Source: Cryobacterium ruanii
GTDB lineage: Bacteria > Actinomycetota > Actinomycetes > Actinomycetales > Microbacteriaceae
Reading direction: 5' to 3'
DNA: 64,000 nucleotides
Assembly (NCBI RefSeq): GCF_004404055.1
Contig: NZ_SOHK01000009.1
Coordinates: forward strand, 186,001-250,000
Each line of letters opens with the position of its first letter. Position 1 is the stretch's first letter. Position numbers and translations under genes: made by a program. A model generated the notes under the pieces. It ran no database searches. It was not told where the DNA came from and saw nothing but the letters and a program-made list of their open reading frames with translations. Below, piece by piece: positions 54,290 to 63,035 of this stretch.

Positions 54290-55922
54290 TCAGGTCTCGA
54301 ATCGAAAGGCGAGCCCCAAGCTTGGGCATCGCTCCGCCAAAGCCCGGTGTCGCTCCTGTGGTGAGGTCGGTGCCGGGAATACCAACCGGGGCGTAGTGCA
54401 GCATGGCGGAGCCCGCGGTTCCCACGGTGCCGCCGTAGAGCTGTCCGCGCCACTGCGCTGAGAAACTGAGGCCAATCGAGCACGGTGTGTACAACATGGC
54501 GGTAACCGGGGCCTGCACGATAAAGGACTGCTCGATGTCAGAATTTCCACTAGCACTTTTGCAGGTTGGCAGGTTGTCAGCTGTCTCGTCGGGTGTGATC
54601 AGCCAGAGTTTGCGCGCCGATGCCCCTGGTGCATCGATCTGAGCGTCGAGGCCAATCTCAAAACGACTCGCAAAGATCGCCAGATCGTTCGGCAGACTCA
54701 GGTGCACGGTGTTCTCCTTGAGGAACACGCCCTGCGGGCATTCCCGGGCGTCAATGATTCCCGGCCCCGTGAACAGGTTTGCGGCGGCCTGAATATCTGC
54801 GAGCTTACAACCGTGGTTCATCGTGGCGACCTGGAAGCCGGGCCAGTCCGTGATGTCAAAGCCCACATCGACCCAGTCGGGTACCACCGGAGCGGCCGCT
54901 GGCGGCGAACCGGGACCCGGGCCGGCCGGAACCACTGTTGCACCACCCGTGATGACACCGGGCCCACTATTAGTGAGCGACTTTGTGGTGAGGTGCCCGG
55001 TGATCACGTTGGTGGTGTGACCGATGGTTGTCGCACCCGTGGACCAGGCGTTCTGGTCGATCTTCGCGCTGTTGATCATGCTCAGCGAACCGGCAGTGAC
55101 CGAACCCTTGATCCAGGCAGAGGTTTCCAGGACAGTAGCACCAGTGGTCCATACGCTGCCGTGGATAATGCTGCTCTCGATGAATCTGACGCTCGGGGCC
55201 ACCACATTACCCGTCACCTGGGCGGAGGCGTGGAGGTAGATCGGCTCGGTGGCCCAGACGTCACCGACGACCTGGCAGGACGCACCGACTTCAAGCCCGC
55301 CATCAGCGATTACCACGTCAGCGTTCAAAATACCGGTGGACGCCGTATCAGTAACATCGCAGGTCACGTTATCGTGGCGCACCTGCACGACCGGTTCCGA
55401 ACCGTCAACGGAGTTCAATTGGCTGGAGCCCGCAAAGGTACCGAAATTGTGGGAGTACAGGGCAGAGCCCGTACCGGGCGTGCCCGTACTCGCCGGCACG
55501 TATGCATAGATCGCCTCAACGGTGCGGTGGTCCCCGGTGGTGTTACCACCGACACCTAAGTCCTCGGCCTTCCCCGTCGCCACGATCTTTACGCGCAGTG
55601 ATGATGGAATGGGGCAGCCGGCCGTCCAGCTGTTGTCGGTCGCGCTAATCGACTGCGAAATGGTCACCGCTGCCACCGGATCAGCCGTCGCAAACGTGGC
55701 GGCGCAGGTCGCGGTCGTGAGCTTCAGTAGAGCGGCATCGATGCCAGCTTCGGCGGCAGACTGGGCCTGCACGCCGGCTCGGGTGGCACTGCCCACACCG
55801 AGAGAGGTCATGGTGGAACCAGCGATGGCAAGGGTCGCGATACCGGTGACAGCCATGAGGCCGATGACGGCGAGCAGGCTACTGCCGCGCTCGGCGGCGA
55901 GGGTAAGCGGTGTCTTGCGCAT
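54282..55922 (-). CDS. PilX-like minor pilin with repeat-rich passenger domain
   Basis: 546 residues from the ATG that overlaps the pilW stop (TGATG). The N-terminus RGSSLLAVIGLMAVTGIATLAIAG is a PilX/type IV pilin-like hydrophobic helix followed by AQSAAEAGIDAALLKL. The rest is extracytoplasmic. Residues about 210-320 show short repeated strands (VTGNVVAPSVRFIESSIIHG, TGATVLETSAWIKGSVTAGS, IDQNAWSTGATTIGHTTNVI) as in bactofilin-like right-handed beta-helices. Cysteines and a C-terminal domain follow. At this size it may be a tip-located minor pilin or adhesin; this is an inference. Confidence 0.7.
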   Translation of the reverse strand: MRKTPLTLAAERGSSLLAVIGLMAVTGIATLAIAGSTMTSLGVGSATRAGVQAQSAAEAGIDAALLKLTTATCAATFATADPVAAVTISQSISATDNSWTAGCPIPSSLRVKIVATGKAEDLGVGGNTTGDHRTVEAIYAYVPASTGTPGTGSALYSHNFGTFAGSSQLNSVDGSEPVVQVRHDNVTCDVTDTASTGILNADVVIADGGLEVGASCQVVGDVWATEPIYLHASAQVTGNVVAPSVRFIESSIIHGSVWTTGATVLETSAWIKGSVTAGSLSMINSAKIDQNAWSTGATTIGHTTNVITGHLTTKSLTNSGPGVITGGATVVPAGPGPGSPPAAAPVVPDWVDVGFDITDWPGFQVATMNHGCKLADIQAAANLFTGPGIIDARECPQGVFLKENTVHLSLPNDLAIFASRFEIGLDAQIDAPGASARKLWLITPDETADNLPTCKSASGNSDIEQSFIVQAPVTAMLYTPCSIGLSFSAQWRGQLYGGTVGTAGSAMLHYAPVGIPGTDLTTGATPGFGGAMPKLGARLSIRDLNG

Positions 55923-56593
55923 CAGGAACACGATGTTGCCTCCGTGGCGCTCTGGCGGCTGGTGACCGTGGTGGAGATCAACGCTGGGCTGCTGTCGCCG
56001 TCGGCATTGATCGCAAAGTTGAGAATGATCGACGGATTGCCGGGAGTCGAGTCGTCAAAGAGGGGCAGGGGGACACCGGCAGAATTCTTGGTGGTCGACA
56101 GCGCGGAACCGAGCAGGGTCCAGCCGGTCATGTCGTCGGCGAGGGCATCGGCGGTGGGGGACACGAAGGCTTGCGGAGCGGTGCCGCGCCGGTAATACAT
56201 GGCCCCACCGTTCGCCTCGGTGTAATACCAGGCCTGACAGATCCTCGATGCGGCCGTCGCTGTTGGGTCACTGCTCACCCCAGTCACGACAAGGAGCTGG
56301 TCGGCATTGTTGGTATCGGCACTGTCGGTGATCTCGACGGCGGTGGCGTTGCGCACGCCGGAGTGCACCGACGAGGAGATCAGCTGGCTGACGCTGTTGG
56401 CGTCGGCGCTGTCGAGCACCTTCTGCTCGGACGTGAGGGTATTGAGCAACATGCCGCCCGCGACGGTGAGAATGAGCACGAGCAGGCTCGAATAGATGAG
56501 CAGTTCGACGAGGGTGTAGCCACACTCAGCGCGCCGACCCGGTTGGGTGCACGATATGGCATATTGTTCGGGATGGTTGGCCGTCGTGGTCAT
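55922..56593 (-). CDS. pilW: Type IV prepilin, PilW-like minor pilin
   Basis: 223 residues. A 24-residue polar leader ends at CG|YTLVELLIYSSLLVLILTVA, a class III prepilin cleavage site with Gly(-1) and Glu(+5). The globular part contains two cysteines near the end and NFAINADGDSSPALISTTVT. Starts 7 nt after pilV. The PilW name rests on order and domain style only. Confidence 0.82.
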   Translation of the reverse strand: MTTTANHPEQYAISCTQPGRRAECGYTLVELLIYSSLLVLILTVAGGMLLNTLTSEQKVLDSADANSVSQLISSSVHSGVRNATAVEITDSADTNNADQLLVVTGVSSDPTATAASRICQAWYYTEANGGAMYYRRGTAPQAFVSPTADALADDMTGWTLLGSALSTTKNSAGVPLPLFDDSTPGNPSIILNFAINADGDSSPALISTTVTSRQSATEATSCS

Positions 56594-56600
56594 CCGGGGC

Positions 56601-57017
56601 CTAGTCCTTCACGAAAATGCTCGTGGTGGCATCCGCGAGGGTCTTACCGGTGGAGACTTCGGAAACAAAGGCTCTGACTTTTACGGTCGCCGGATAGGTC
56701 GCCGGGCACGTGATTGGATCGAAGCCGGGTTGCAGTGAGCGGCCGTGGGGGTCGAAAAGTGGTGGCAGGGTGGCGGCATGCGCGCGAAGTGGCTCGCAGG
56801 TCGTGCCGCGAGAGCGGATGCTCTCCATCTGCGTGGCGACGAGCTGGGTGGCCGAGGCTAGGGTGCTATTGGACACCGAGACCCGCAGCGAAGTGACGAG
56901 CATAGGCAGAAACGCAATAGCGAGTAAGGATAACAGCAGCATCGAGATAACCACCTCGATCATGCCAAAACCTACTTCTCGGGAGGAACGGAAAATAGGT
57001 ACGAAGCGAAGCGACAC
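56601..57017 (-). CDS. pilV: Type IV prepilin, PilV-like minor pilin
   Basis: 138 residues, GTG start. The cleavage site is EVG|FGMIEVVISMLLLSLLAIAF, with Glu(+5). The short globular domain carries the pair of cysteines C-x(~28)-C (TTCEPLRAH, PITCPATY) and ends TTSIFVKD. Resembles PilV/PulI-type minor pilins. Lies between pilA and pilW. Confidence 0.82.
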   Translation of the reverse strand: MSLRFVPIFRSSREVGFGMIEVVISMLLLSLLAIAFLPMLVTSLRVSVSNSTLASATQLVATQMESIRSRGTTCEPLRAHAATLPPLFDPHGRSLQPGFDPITCPATYPATVKVRAFVSEVSTGKTLADATTSIFVKD

Positions 57018-57113
57018 AGTTTCTAGTCCATCCTTCTGAGAGCGGCTGGTGTAGCCGACGGGTGTTTGAGCGCCCCGTCGGCTACCGGCAATGATCAGGT
57101 ACTGAATGTCTTC

Positions 57114-57554
57114 CTATTTGATCTTGATTGATGCGCCGCTGTCGCTGATGGTGTGGCCGTGATTGTCCTTATCAGCTTTCGTGGTATCGGAGCCCTGAAC
57201 CCAATAACCGCTGATCAAGAACGTGTCCGAGGAGGCAGTGTATTTGTAGGAAACCGAGATTTCGTCGCTGGGCGTATACGCTTCTACCGGAGTCAAAGTC
57301 GTCGGAATATCTTTCGCGGCAGTGTCCCCCGTGACCAGTTCAGCAACGACGGCAGTCTTCGCGTTGGTGATGGCGGCGGCAACGGCGTTGTCCTTGGCCG
57401 AGTCCTGCTGGCCGAGGTAGATCGGGATGGCGATCGCGGCGAGAACGCCGAGGATGAGTACGACCACGAGAAGCTCGATGAGCGTGAAGCCCTTCTCCTT
57501 CTCGCCGAGGGCCTTGCGCTTGTTGACCAGGGCGGTCGTGAAGAAGCGGTTCAT
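57114..57554 (-). CDS. pilA: Type IV major pilin PilA
   Basis: 146 residues. The leader is 22 residues, and PilD should cut at EKG|FTLIELLVVVLILGVLAAIAIP, a textbook N-terminus with Glu(+5). The globular part is short (about 95 residues), Thr/Ala/Asp-rich and without cysteines, so it lacks the D-loop disulfide of Gram-negative pilins. AAGGA lies 7 nt before the ATG. It lies 153 bp after pilC, a gap that probably holds its own promoter. Confidence 0.95.
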   Translation of the reverse strand: MNRFFTTALVNKRKALGEKEKGFTLIELLVVVLILGVLAAIAIPIYLGQQDSAKDNAVAAAITNAKTAVVAELVTGDTAAKDIPTTLTPVEAYTPSDEISVSYKYTASSDTFLISGYWVQGSDTTKADKDNHGHTISDSGASIKIK

Positions 57555-57707
57555 AAGAGTGTCCTTAGAATGATGATTCAGGGAGCAAAACGATGCGGTT
57601 GCTCGCTTTCAGCCTAAGTTGACCCTTGGAACCGACCCCTGTTTTTTCGGGGGGCTGACCACCCCCACTAGGAGTGCAGCCCAAACGAGGGCCGCGCTCG
57701 CCATCCG
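57555..57707. other. pilC-pilA intergenic region
   Basis: 153 bp. On the minus strand GGGGG-tggtcag-CCCCC can form a hairpin shortly after the pilC stop, followed by A-rich rather than T-rich sequence. TTAGGCT at about 57610-57616 (minus) is a possible -10 for a pilA-specific transcript, with a leader of about 55 nt. Confidence 0.35.
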
Positions 57708-58937
57708 CTATTTGACGTAGTCGAACACGCTGAACATGGGCAGGTAGAGCGCCACGACCATGCCACCGATCACCACGCCGATGACGGCGATCATCAGCGG
57801 CTCGATGAGCGCGGTGAGTTGCTCGGTGGTGGACTGCACCTCTTGATCATAGAAATCGGCGATCTTGGTGAGCATCTGCTCGAGAGCGCCGGCATCCTCT
57901 CCGACCGCGATCATCTGCGTGACCATGGCCGGAAAAACCGGCTCGAGCGCAAGCGGCGTTGCGATGGAGCGCCCCTGGCTCACCGATTCCTGCACCTTCA
58001 ACAGGGCCGACTCGATGACATAGTTGCCCGAGGTCTCACCGACGATCTTGAGCGAGTGCAGAATGGGCACGCCAGCGCCGATCATGGTGGCGAAGTTGCG
58101 GCTGAACCGGGCGATGGCGAGCTTGGTGAGCAGCTGGCCGAACACCGGCAGCTTGAGCTTGAACGGGTCGACCACCCGCCGCACGGCCAACGTGTGCTTG
58201 TTCCTGCGCCACCAGATCGAGAAAGCGATGGCGGCGACAAGCAGAATCGGTCCCACCCAGATCATGGCATTGGAGAGCACGACGAGTACCTGGGTGGCCG
58301 GGGGCAGGTCGCCACCGAGGCCCTTGAACATCTTCTCGAACACGGGAACGATGAAGATAAGCATGCCCACGACGGCGAGCAGCGCCATGATCAGCACGAT
58401 CACCGGGTAGGCGAGCGCGCTCTTGATGGTGTCGCGCAGCTTCATCTCGCTCTCGAAGTTGTCGGCCACCGAGTTGAGGGCGTCCTCGAGAAAACCACCG
58501 GTCTCGCCCGCACGCACGAGGTTGATCATGATCGGGGGGAACACCACGTCGTGTTTGTCGAACGCTTCGGAGAGTGACACACCGGTCTCGACGTCGCTAC
58601 GAATAACGGCGAGCACCTGGGCGAGCTGCTTGTTCTCGGTCTGCTCAGAAAGAATGTTGAGCGTACGCAGCAGCGACAGTCCGGCCGCGGTCATGGTGGC
58701 CATCTGGCGGCTCATCACCGCGAGGTCGGTGAGGCCCACGGGCCTCTGGAACCCGGGGATGCTGAGCTCCATGTTGAGGCCCTTGAGCTTGCGCGCCGGG
58801 GCAATCGAGATGGGCGAGAGGCCCATGGTGCGCAACTGTTGCAGCGCGGCACGCTCCGACCCGGCTTCCATGCGGCCCTTGACGACCCGGTCCAGGGCGT
58901 CTCGGCTGGTGTAATTAAAGGACATATCGGTTGACAT
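57708..58937 (-). CDS. pilC: Type IV pilus inner-membrane platform protein PilC
   Basis: 409 residues with the duplicated GspF/PilC domain: LAVMSRQMATMTAAGLSLLR (about residue 90) and IARFSRNFATMIGAGVPILH (about residue 280), each followed by transmembrane helices. GGAGG lies 6 nt before the ATG, which directly abuts the pilT stop (TAAATG). It couples PilB and PilT to pilin insertion and extraction. Confidence 0.94.
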   Translation of the reverse strand: MSTDMSFNYTSRDALDRVVKGRMEAGSERAALQQLRTMGLSPISIAPARKLKGLNMELSIPGFQRPVGLTDLAVMSRQMATMTAAGLSLLRTLNILSEQTENKQLAQVLAVIRSDVETGVSLSEAFDKHDVVFPPIMINLVRAGETGGFLEDALNSVADNFESEMKLRDTIKSALAYPVIVLIMALLAVVGMLIFIVPVFEKMFKGLGGDLPPATQVLVVLSNAMIWVGPILLVAAIAFSIWWRRNKHTLAVRRVVDPFKLKLPVFGQLLTKLAIARFSRNFATMIGAGVPILHSLKIVGETSGNYVIESALLKVQESVSQGRSIATPLALEPVFPAMVTQMIAVGEDAGALEQMLTKIADFYDQEVQSTTEQLTALIEPLMIAVIGVVIGGMVVALYLPMFSVFDYVK

Positions 58938-60197
58938 TTAGCGCCTCCCCGGCGAGAACGAATCATTGAAGTCAATTTCGCCATTGCTCAGGTCACCGAC
59001 CGAAGTATCCGTCGGGTCGATCCTGCGCACCAGCTGTTTCAGTACCTCGACGTCCATGGCCTTCTCTTCGGCTGCCTGGCGGGTGATCAGGCCCGCGTCG
59101 ACGAGTTCGGCCAGGTGCTGGTCCATGGTGTGCATGCCCTGGGTGCGCCCCGATTGCAGCGCTGAGGCAATCTGATGGGTTTTGCCCTCCCGCACGAGGT
59201 TGGCGATGGCCGCAGTGGTCACCAGAATCTCGGTGGCGACCACGCGGCCGCCGCCGATCTTGCGTACGAGTGTCTGGCAGAGCACACCGCGCAGTGTCGC
59301 GGCGAGCTGTGCGCGCACCTGGGCCTGCTGGTGCGGCGGAAAAACATCGATAATGCGGTCGATGGTCTGCGCGGTGTCTTGCGTGTGCAGAGTCGAGAAG
59401 ACGAGGTGGCCGGTTTCGGCGGCGGTCAGTGCGACCGAGATGGTCTCGAGGTCGCGTAACTCGCCGATGAGAATGACGTCGGGGTCCTGCCGCAGCACGT
59501 GCTTGAGAGCGGATGCGAAACTGTGCGTGTCTTGCCCCACCTCGCGCTGGCTGATCATGGACTTCTTGGCATCGTGAATGAACTCGATCGGGTCTTCCAC
59601 CGTGACGATGTGGTCGGCCCGGGTGCGGTTGACCAGGTCGACGAGCGCCGCGAGGGTCGTCGACTTGCCCGACCCGGTAGGCCCGGTGACGAGCACAAGT
59701 CCACGCGGCAGGTGCGCGAACCGCGCAACGGATGCTGGAATGCCCAGTTCGGGCAGCGACTTGATCTCGTTTGGAATGAGCCTGAAGGCGCCACCGACCG
59801 TGTTGCGCTGCTGGTAGAAGTTCACCCGAAACCGCGTGCCGTTAATCGTGTAGGCAAAGTCGAGTTCGAGTTCCTTGTCGAACTCCACCCGCTGGGCCGG
59901 GGTCAGAATGCTGCCGAGGGCGTCGGCAACCTTCTCGGGCGACCAGCGGTCCCACCCGGCGATCGGGCGCAGGGCACCGTCCACCCGGATACTCGGCGGC
60001 GCACCGCCCGAGATATGCAGGTCGCTGGCCCCCTCGGTGAGCACGAGGGAGAGCGCCTGCAGCAGATGAGTATCCGGCGCATTCGCGGCAGCCGGCTCAT
60101 CGGCGCGCAGCAGCCGGCGCGCGCGCTGGTCAACGGTGGCCGGGTTGATTTCGTCGGCCTGCCGGTCGACGGCCTGCCCGTAGTCAACCATGCTCAT
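58938..60197 (-). CDS. pilT: Type IV pilus retraction ATPase PilT
   Basis: 419 residues. PilT core with Walker A GPTGSGKSTT (about residue 180), DHIVTVEDPIEFIH, DVILIGELRDLET, TAAETGHLVFSTLHT and the PilT-specific AIANLVREGKTHQI. The central 270 residues are nearly identical to pilT2 at 49293-50756, but the termini differ and this copy has no repeat tail. 51 nt separate it from pilB. Confidence 0.94.
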   Translation of the reverse strand: MSMVDYGQAVDRQADEINPATVDQRARRLLRADEPAAANAPDTHLLQALSLVLTEGASDLHISGGAPPSIRVDGALRPIAGWDRWSPEKVADALGSILTPAQRVEFDKELELDFAYTINGTRFRVNFYQQRNTVGGAFRLIPNEIKSLPELGIPASVARFAHLPRGLVLVTGPTGSGKSTTLAALVDLVNRTRADHIVTVEDPIEFIHDAKKSMISQREVGQDTHSFASALKHVLRQDPDVILIGELRDLETISVALTAAETGHLVFSTLHTQDTAQTIDRIIDVFPPHQQAQVRAQLAATLRGVLCQTLVRKIGGGRVVATEILVTTAAIANLVREGKTHQIASALQSGRTQGMHTMDQHLAELVDAGLITRQAAEEKAMDVEVLKQLVRRIDPTDTSVGDLSNGEIDFNDSFSPGRR

Positions 60198-60248
60198 CGA
60201 GGCGGCCCCGCCAGGGTTCGTTGTCGCAGGGGGCAGGGGATGCAGCGG

Positions 60249-61970
60249 CTAGGAGACCACACGGAGCACCTCGTTGATCGAGGTGAGTCCGAGGGCCACC
60301 TTGGCCCAGCCGTCTTCGCGCAACGTGACCATCCCCTGTTTGCGTGCGGCAGTCGCAATTTCGGCGCTCGACGCATGGGCCACCGTGAGGCGTTCGATCT
60401 CCTCGGAGACCGTCATGACCTCGTGAATGCCAAGGCGGCCGCTATACCCGGTTTGGGAGCAGCTGGAGCAGCCGACGGCTTTGTAGATCACCGTACCCGT
60501 CGTCGTGGGGTCGACGGCCGGCCCCATCTCCGGAATGACCGTATCCCGGTTGGCGACGTAACCAACAGTGGGTTTGACCGCGAAACCCAGATAGGCCAGG
60601 TCGGTGCGATCGTCGGGAGCCTTGCAGCGATCGCACAGCCGCCGCGCCAGGCGCTGCGCCACGACGCAGTCCAGCGCCGAACCCACCAGGAACGGCTCGA
60701 TACCCATTTCGATCAGCCGGGTCATGGCACTCGGCGCATCGTTCGTGTGCAGGGTCGACAGCACAAGGTGGCCGGTGAGCGCGGCCTCAATGGCGATCTT
60801 CGCCGTTTCTTGGTCACGAATCTCGCCGAGCAGCACGACGTCGGGGTCGGCACGCAGAATGGAGCGCAGCGCGACGGCGAAAGTGAGGCCGGCCTTACGG
60901 TTGACCTGCACCTGATTGACCCCGGGCATGCGGTATTCCACCGGGTCTTCGACCGTGATCACGTTGATCTCGGGGCGGGAGATGGCGTGCAGGGTCGTGT
61001 AGAGCGTGGTGGACTTGCCCGAACCGGTGGGACCGGTGACGAGGATCATGCCGTATGGCTTGGTGTACGCCATTTCGAACTCGTTGAAGTTGTCGGTGAG
61101 CAGGTTGAGGCCGCTCATGTTCATGGACGAGGTTGCGTTGTCGAGAATTCGCAGCACGACCTTCTCTCCCCAGACCGTGGGCAGAACGGCCACGCGCAGG
61201 TCGACCGTGCGGCCGTTGTGGTGCACCGACATGCGGCCGTCCTGCGGTTTGCGCCGCTCGGCGATGTCGAGGTCGCTCATGATCTTTATGCGTGAGGTGA
61301 CGCCGCCGGCGATGGTCGCTGGCGCCTTCTGCATCTCGTGCAGCACGCCGTCGATGCGGTAGCGCACCCGCAGGTCGTTCTCGCCGGGTTCGATGTGAAT
61401 GTCGGAGGCTTTGTCCTGGATGGCCTGGCTGACCAGCAGGTTGACGAAGCGCACGATCGGCGCCGCGTCATCCGTTTCGGTTTGGGCCGCGGTGTCTTCG
61501 GGCTCGTCGCTGTCGGCCGTGAGGGTGGTGCTGAGGTCGATTAGTTCATTGTCGGCGCGGTGGTAGCGGGCGATGGCCGCCTGCAGATCGGAGGCCTCGA
61601 CGACGACCGGGCTGACCCGCATGCGAGCGGCCTCGCGCACGTCGTCGACGGCGAACACATCGCCGGGGTTGACCATCGCCACCACGAGGCGACCGTCTTC
61701 GAAAGCGATCGGCAGCACGTTGGCCCGGCGACAGACCGCGGCCGGCACCTTGGCCACGGCGAGCCGGTCGACGGGGTAGTCCAGCAGCTCCACGAAGGGA
61801 AGATTCTTCTGCTCCGCGCGCGCCTTGGCGAACTGCAGCTCCGTGATGGTGCCGGCCTCGACCAGTTGGCGCACTGCCGCTTCGTCGGCGCGTTCACTCA
61901 AACGCACCGTGTCGAGTTCCTCGATCGGGAGAACGCCGTGCACGATAAGAATTTCGGTCAGACTGGTCAC
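60249..61970 (-). CDS. pilB: Type IV pilus assembly ATPase PilB
   Basis: 573 residues, GTG start. An N-terminal T2SSE_N domain (about 1-150) precedes the ATPase: Walker A GPTGSGKSTTLYTTL (about residue 320), VEDPVEYRMPGVNQ, Walker B DVVLLGEIRDQET, His box TLHTNDAPSAM, and the zinc tetracysteine CDRC...CSSC (about 445-510). Drives pilus extension. First gene of the operon; a 12-codon leader frame and hairpin lie just upstream. Confidence 0.95.
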   Translation of the reverse strand: MTSLTEILIVHGVLPIEELDTVRLSERADEAAVRQLVEAGTITELQFAKARAEQKNLPFVELLDYPVDRLAVAKVPAAVCRRANVLPIAFEDGRLVVAMVNPGDVFAVDDVREAARMRVSPVVVEASDLQAAIARYHRADNELIDLSTTLTADSDEPEDTAAQTETDDAAPIVRFVNLLVSQAIQDKASDIHIEPGENDLRVRYRIDGVLHEMQKAPATIAGGVTSRIKIMSDLDIAERRKPQDGRMSVHHNGRTVDLRVAVLPTVWGEKVVLRILDNATSSMNMSGLNLLTDNFNEFEMAYTKPYGMILVTGPTGSGKSTTLYTTLHAISRPEINVITVEDPVEYRMPGVNQVQVNRKAGLTFAVALRSILRADPDVVLLGEIRDQETAKIAIEAALTGHLVLSTLHTNDAPSAMTRLIEMGIEPFLVGSALDCVVAQRLARRLCDRCKAPDDRTDLAYLGFAVKPTVGYVANRDTVIPEMGPAVDPTTTGTVIYKAVGCSSCSQTGYSGRLGIHEVMTVSEEIERLTVAHASSAEIATAARKQGMVTLREDGWAKVALGLTSINEVLRVVS

Positions 61971-62006
61971 TGAGCGCTGCCCCCGGGTTCTGTGTTCTGA
62001 GTCACG

Positions 62007-62045
62007 TCAATGTGCCCATTTACGGGCACACCGCGGTCGCGGCAT
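62007..62045 (-). CDS. Putative 12-residue leader peptide upstream of pilB
   Basis: ATG at 62043-62045 is preceded by TAAGGAG with an ideal 8-nt spacer and encodes MPRPRCARKWAH before a TGA, 36 nt ahead of the pilB GTG. The hairpin TGTGCCC-gtaaat-GGGCACA (62011-62030) lies inside the frame, so ribosome position could alter folding near the pilB start. Translation is inferred from the strong ribosome-binding site. Confidence 0.4.
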   Translation of the reverse strand: MPRPRCARKWAH

Positions 62046-62323
62046 GAGACTGACTCCTTACGTTATCGCGGTGGCGAAAGGCTGAACCAGTCTTCACTGA
62101 CGGTGCCCTCGCTTTTACCGACCCCAGTTCAGGGGGCGGTTCTACTCATAATGGGGTAGCTGTCAGCGAAGGTCTCTCGTCTTGAGGCGCGCTGCGATTA
62201 CGTCAATTCGCTCTCGCGACTAAACAGAATAAAATTCTGATTTTGAATAAATAATGTGCTGATTTTTTCTCGCCACCTTGCGTGATTCGGGGTGGGATTG
62301 TGGGTGAAGGAGGCACCATCGCC
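62046..62323. other. AT-rich interval between pilB leader and the next plus-strand gene
   Basis: About 280 bp without a gene. From 62220 to 62270 it is the most AT-rich stretch of the window and holds CAGAAT-aaa-ATTCTG (62225-62239), a perfect 6-bp inverted repeat. TTGACG at 62199-62204 (minus) is a possible -35 for the pil operon but no clear -10 follows. No known riboswitch motif was recognised. Confidence 0.45.
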
Positions 62324-62773
62324 ATGACCCTCACCGCCCCGACCGTTGCAGCCGATTCACTGCCGGAGTGCGACGGTTATCGGGTGTCGGTCATTGCTCA
62401 GGCCGGTGCGTTGCTGGCCATGGCGCTCAGTGGGGTGCGGTTTGGTAACGGACGCCGCAACCGGGTCGAATTCATCACCCAACTCGCCGGTATCTTCGGC
62501 CGCGACGCTAAACGCCGCCTGAAACTTGGCGATACCACGGTCAAACGCACCCTCGTCGCCTCATCGACAACGGAACACTACTGTGCTGGTTCCACCAGCA
62601 CAGCGTTGAAACAAGTGGCAGGTATATTCGAGTCGTCGTTGGAAGACCCCAAGTACATGGCCCGCCGATGTGGGACCCCACCCAGAGCTGGCGACCCGCC
62701 CACAAGCACCGCGCCAACACCCCCAGCCCCAGCCCCAGCCCCAGCCCCGAACCGTACTGGCGCTTGGGGCTAA
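62324..62773 (+). CDS. Unknown protein with Pro-Ala repeat C-terminus
   Basis: 149 residues from an ATG preceded by AAGGAGG (62307-62313), one of the best ribosome-binding sites in the window. The N-part has a hydrophobic stretch (SVIAQAGALLAMALSGVRFG) and a basic segment (RDAKRRLKLGDTTVKRTLVA); the C-part ends in PAPAPAPAP encoded by a CCCCAG hexanucleotide repeat and stops soon after. No family recognised. Coding-like composition continues in another frame to about 62960, so a frameshift in the repeat or a decayed gene is possible. Confidence 0.4.
   Translation: MTLTAPTVAADSLPECDGYRVSVIAQAGALLAMALSGVRFGNGRRNRVEFITQLAGIFGRDAKRRLKLGDTTVKRTLVASSTTEHYCAGSTSTALKQVAGIFESSLEDPKYMARRCGTPPRAGDPPTSTAPTPPAPAPAPAPNRTGAWG
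62721..62748 (+). repeat. Hexanucleotide tandem repeat CCCCAG, about 4.7 copies
   Basis: Four full CCCCAG units and a final CCCC at 62721-62748, inside the 3' end of the gene at 62324-62773, where they encode Pro-Ala. Loss or gain of whole units keeps the frame; smaller slips would not. Confidence 0.9.
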
Positions 62774-63035
62774 CGAACCATCTCTCGCCGTTGCCCTCGA
62801 CCTGCGGGGTCTCGGCGAGGTCGACGGCCGTCTGCGTGAATGGCAGCAGGCCGGGTTAGCCGCGATGACGGGGTGCACCTTGTGGTGGGCTGCGGCGACC
62901 TCGGCAAGCCGGGTCTACGGGGTGGCCGAGCTGGCGGCTTCCCGGCAGAGGGGGGAGGCGGAATCTGTCACGAGGACGAAGTTCCTAGCTTTTCGGTGCC
63001 GACGGAAGGGTGCATGAGTGTGGGGTGATGCGGAA
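62774..63035. other. Interval of uncertain coding status
   Basis: About 260 bp. The plus frame containing LAVALDLRGLGEVDGRLREW has gene-like third positions to about 62960 but no start of its own, and it is out of frame with the gene at 62324-62773. The last 70 bp before the convergent gene at 63036 show nothing. Confidence 0.35.

Noticed and set aside
59499-61295. Long plus-strand open frame (598 codons) antisense to pilT and pilB
   Set aside because: No domains, no ribosome-binding site; both minus-strand genes carry complete ATPase motifs across the same region.
61971-62281. c-di-GMP (GEMM) riboswitch before the pil operon
   Set aside because: I looked for the conserved GGGACGCAAAGCC and GAAA-tetraloop pattern on the minus strand and did not find it; only a short hairpin is present.
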